A stretch of 6,914 bases of DNA from Thermoplasmata archaeon. Lineage in GTDB: Archaea > Thermoplasmatota > Thermoplasmata > UBA184. Positions 5,583-6,914 of the stretch are shown here, piece after piece. The DNA lies in assembly GCA_021827545.1 (NCBI GenBank), contig JAKAVH010000005.1, positions 1-6,914 on the forward strand, given 5' to 3'. The notes below the pieces were generated by a model. It did not search any database and was not told the origin of the DNA. It saw only the letters and a program-made list of their open reading frames with translations. The position numbers were made by a program, and so were the translations under genes. Position 1 is the first letter of the stretch; every line of letters begins with the position of its first letter.

Positions 5583-6437
5583 ATGCTGCTGATCGTTCTG
5601 GTCGTGTCGCTCCTCCTGATCGCCGTGGCTGCGGGGTTCGTGGGGAGCCTCGCCGGACTCGGGGGCGGTGTGGTGCTCGCCCCGGTCCTCGTGCTGTTCT
5701 TCAATGTCCCGTTCGGCTACGCGATCGGCGCGAGCGCGGTGAGCGTCCTCGCGACGGCCGCGACCTCCGGGGCGGCGTACGTCCACGACCGGCTCACCGA
5801 CCTCAGGATCGGCAGCGTGCTCGAGATCGCGACCGTGCCGGGCGCCCTCATCGGAGCGTCGGCGACCGTCGTCCTGAGTCACACGAGCCTCGTGCCGGTC
5901 CTTCTGATCCTGCTCGGGGTCGTGCTGGTCTCGACCGTCCCGGGGAGCCTCTCCATGCGCCACGAGGAACACCCGCCCGACGTCGAGCCCGACGCGCTCT
6001 CCCGCCGCTTCCACCTTGAAGGGAACTACTACGACCTCCTGCACCAGAAGGTCGTCCACTACAAGGGGCAGAACACGGTGACGGCGCTGCTCGTGATGTT
6101 CGCCGCCGGGATCGTCTCGGGGCTTTTCGGCATCGGCAGCGGCGTGCTGAAAGTGCTCGCCCTCGACCGCGCGCTCCGGTTGCCGATGAAGGTCGCCACC
6201 GCGACGAGCAACTTCATGATCGGGGTCACGGTCACGGCGGGGGTCGGCGTCCTCTTCGCGGGCGGGCTCATCGTCCCGATGCTCGCGGCGCCGGCTGCGG
6301 TCGGGACCGCGGCCGGGGCGTTCGCAGGGAGCCGCCTTCTTCCAAAGCTCACCAACCGGCTCATCCGCTGGGTCTTCACCGCGGTCCTGCTCGTGCTCGC
6401 GATCGAGACGATCGTCCGGGGGGCGTTCGCCCTATGA
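5583..6437 (+). CDS. TauE/SafE family membrane exporter (probable sulfite/sulfur oxyanion export)
   Basis: This 284-residue integral membrane protein is built from two similar halves, as in the TauE/SafE family. Each half opens with the family repeat: GFVGSLAGLGGGVVLAP at 18-34 and GIVSGLFGIGSGVLKV at 176-191. Each then has a helix rich in small residues (GASAVSVLATAATSG; ATATSNFMIGVTVTAG). About seven or eight hydrophobic segments can be drawn, with a hydrophilic middle loop at about 122-164 containing a YYDLLHQKVVHY stretch. Members export sulfite, sulfoacetate or related anions, but the substrate here is inferred from the apr neighbourhood. In the second repeat the middle Gly of GIGGG is Ser186. 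It starts three bases after the phosphatase stop and overlaps the DUF1634 gene by four bases (ATGA), so translation of the pair is probably coupled. Confidence 0.9.
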   Translation: MLLIVLVVSLLLIAVAAGFVGSLAGLGGGVVLAPVLVLFFNVPFGYAIGASAVSVLATAATSGAAYVHDRLTDLRIGSVLEIATVPGALIGASATVVLSHTSLVPVLLILLGVVLVSTVPGSLSMRHEEHPPDVEPDALSRRFHLEGNYYDLLHQKVVHYKGQNTVTALLVMFAAGIVSGLFGIGSGVLKVLALDRALRLPMKVATATSNFMIGVTVTAGVGVLFAGGLIVPMLAAPAAVGTAAGAFAGSRLLPKLTNRLIRWVFTAVLLVLAIETIVRGAFAL

Positions 6438-6859
6438 CCGGCGCGAGTACGGACCCGTCAGCCCGTCTGCCGCCGGATCCCACGTTCTCGCCGGAAGCCT
6501 ACGTCAGCGTCTCGCGGATCCTTCGGGGCGGGGTGATCGCCTTCGTCATTCTCGCGACCGGGGGCATGATTGCAGAACTCTGGCTTCATCCGGGTTATAC
6601 GCTGAGCTCGATCCTCTCCACGCCCCAATCGTTCGGGCCGGACCGCCTTGCCGCGTTCTATGCGCGGCTCATCGCGGGCTCCCCGACCGCCTTCATCACC
6701 CTGGGCGTCTTCGCGATGATCATCGTCGTCGTCGGACGCGTGGTCTTCGTGGCCTACCATGCGTTCCATGGCCATGAGCGACCGCTCGCGTACATCGCGA
6801 CCGTCGTCGTGCTGCTCCTGCTCCTCGGACTGTTCGTGATCGGGGCCGTCGTGGCGTGA
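6434..6859 (+). CDS. DUF1634 family membrane protein, partner of the TauE-type exporter
   Basis: This 141-residue protein has a soluble N-terminus and three membrane segments at about 31-50, 84-108 and 118-140. RILRGGVIAFVILATGGMI and RLIAGSPTAFITLGVF fit the DUF1634 pattern of a first helix after an R-x-G motif and a PxxxITLGV second helix. DUF1634 genes are commonly found directly after TauE/SafE genes in archaea and some bacteria, as here with an ATGA overlap. It is therefore likely an accessory subunit of that exporter, but no biochemical role is established. Length and topology are normal for the family. Confidence 0.85.
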   Translation: MTGASTDPSARLPPDPTFSPEAYVSVSRILRGGVIAFVILATGGMIAELWLHPGYTLSSILSTPQSFGPDRLAAFYARLIAGSPTAFITLGVFAMIIVVVGRVVFVAYHAFHGHERPLAYIATVVVLLLLLGLFVIGAVVA

Positions 6860-6900
6860 CGGGAGGCTCCCGCGCAGGAGAAGGAGGTAGGGAGGGGACC

Positions 6901-6914
6901 ATGACGCCGTTGGG
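6901..6914 (+). CDS. Start of a further gene (only four complete codons visible)
   Basis: An ATG at 6901 follows two strong ribosome-site-like runs, AAGGAGGT at 6881-6888 and GGAGG at 6891-6895. The latter has ideal five-base spacing. The visible codons read MTPL and then run off the edge, so no function can be assigned. The 41-base gap after the DUF1634 gene suggests the operon continues. Confidence 0.55.

Noticed and set aside
5285..6019. Plus-strand open frame spanning the phosphatase-exporter junction
   Set aside because: It crosses two good genes in a different phase, is highly Arg/Pro-rich and has no recognisable motifs.
6860..6872. CGGGAGGCTCCCG inverted repeat after the DUF1634 gene as a terminator
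   Set aside because: The stem is only five pairs with a three-base loop, there is no T-run after it, and a ribosome site and new start codon follow within about 10-30 bases.
1..6914. tRNA or rRNA genes, CRISPR repeats, insertion sequences or attachment sites
   Set aside because: No regularly spaced repeats, transposase motifs, terminal inverted repeats or RNA-gene signatures were seen. The window is nearly all protein-coding.

Overview
The window is GC-rich (roughly two thirds G+C by eye) and almost fully coding. Genes are packed with 1-4 base overlaps, Shine-Dalgarno-like GGAGG sites and only TGA or TAG stops. It looks like an archaeal sulfur-metabolism locus. The centre is a complete dissimilatory adenylylsulfate (APS) reductase gene pair, aprB-aprA. 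Around it are a sulfur-carrier protein gene of the DsrE/TusD type, a FixX-like ferredoxin, and a TauE/SafE-type anion exporter paired with a DUF1634 membrane protein. The archaeal assignment is an inference. It rests on the archaeal style of the FixX protein (extra cysteines ahead of the CP motif), the TauE-DUF1634 pair and an AT-rich promoter-like island. An acid-soil Thermoplasmatota lineage of the kind proposed to oxidise sulfite would fit, but the window alone does not prove it, and a bacterial host is not excluded.

Layout. Positions 1-1392 (minus strand) hold a tightly overlapping trio: a Mrp/NBP35-type P-loop ATPase that lacks one of the two usual Fe-S cysteines, a 79-residue protein I do not recognise, and a DsrE/TusD-like protein that runs off the left edge. 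A 124-base divergent intergenic region follows. Positions 1517-2000 (plus strand) hold a 59-residue DUF1059 protein and a FixX-like ferredoxin. Then comes a 222-base non-coding region with an AT-rich island containing two 8-bp palindromes and a possible leader hairpin. Positions 2223-6859 (plus strand) look like one operon: aprB, aprA, a PPP-type phosphoesterase, a TauE-type exporter and a DUF1634 protein. A further gene appears to start at 6901.

How the parts may work together (inference): AprBA interconverts sulfite + AMP with APS and two electrons. The TauE-type exporter could remove sulfite or another sulfur oxyanion. DsrE, perhaps with Mrp, points to handling of protein-bound sulfur or Fe-S clusters. 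No QmoABC or AprM electron partner lies in the window. The only obvious electron carrier next to aprBA is the FixX-like ferredoxin, whose second cluster motif has lost a cysteine. This possible alternative electron route is the most interesting point in the window.
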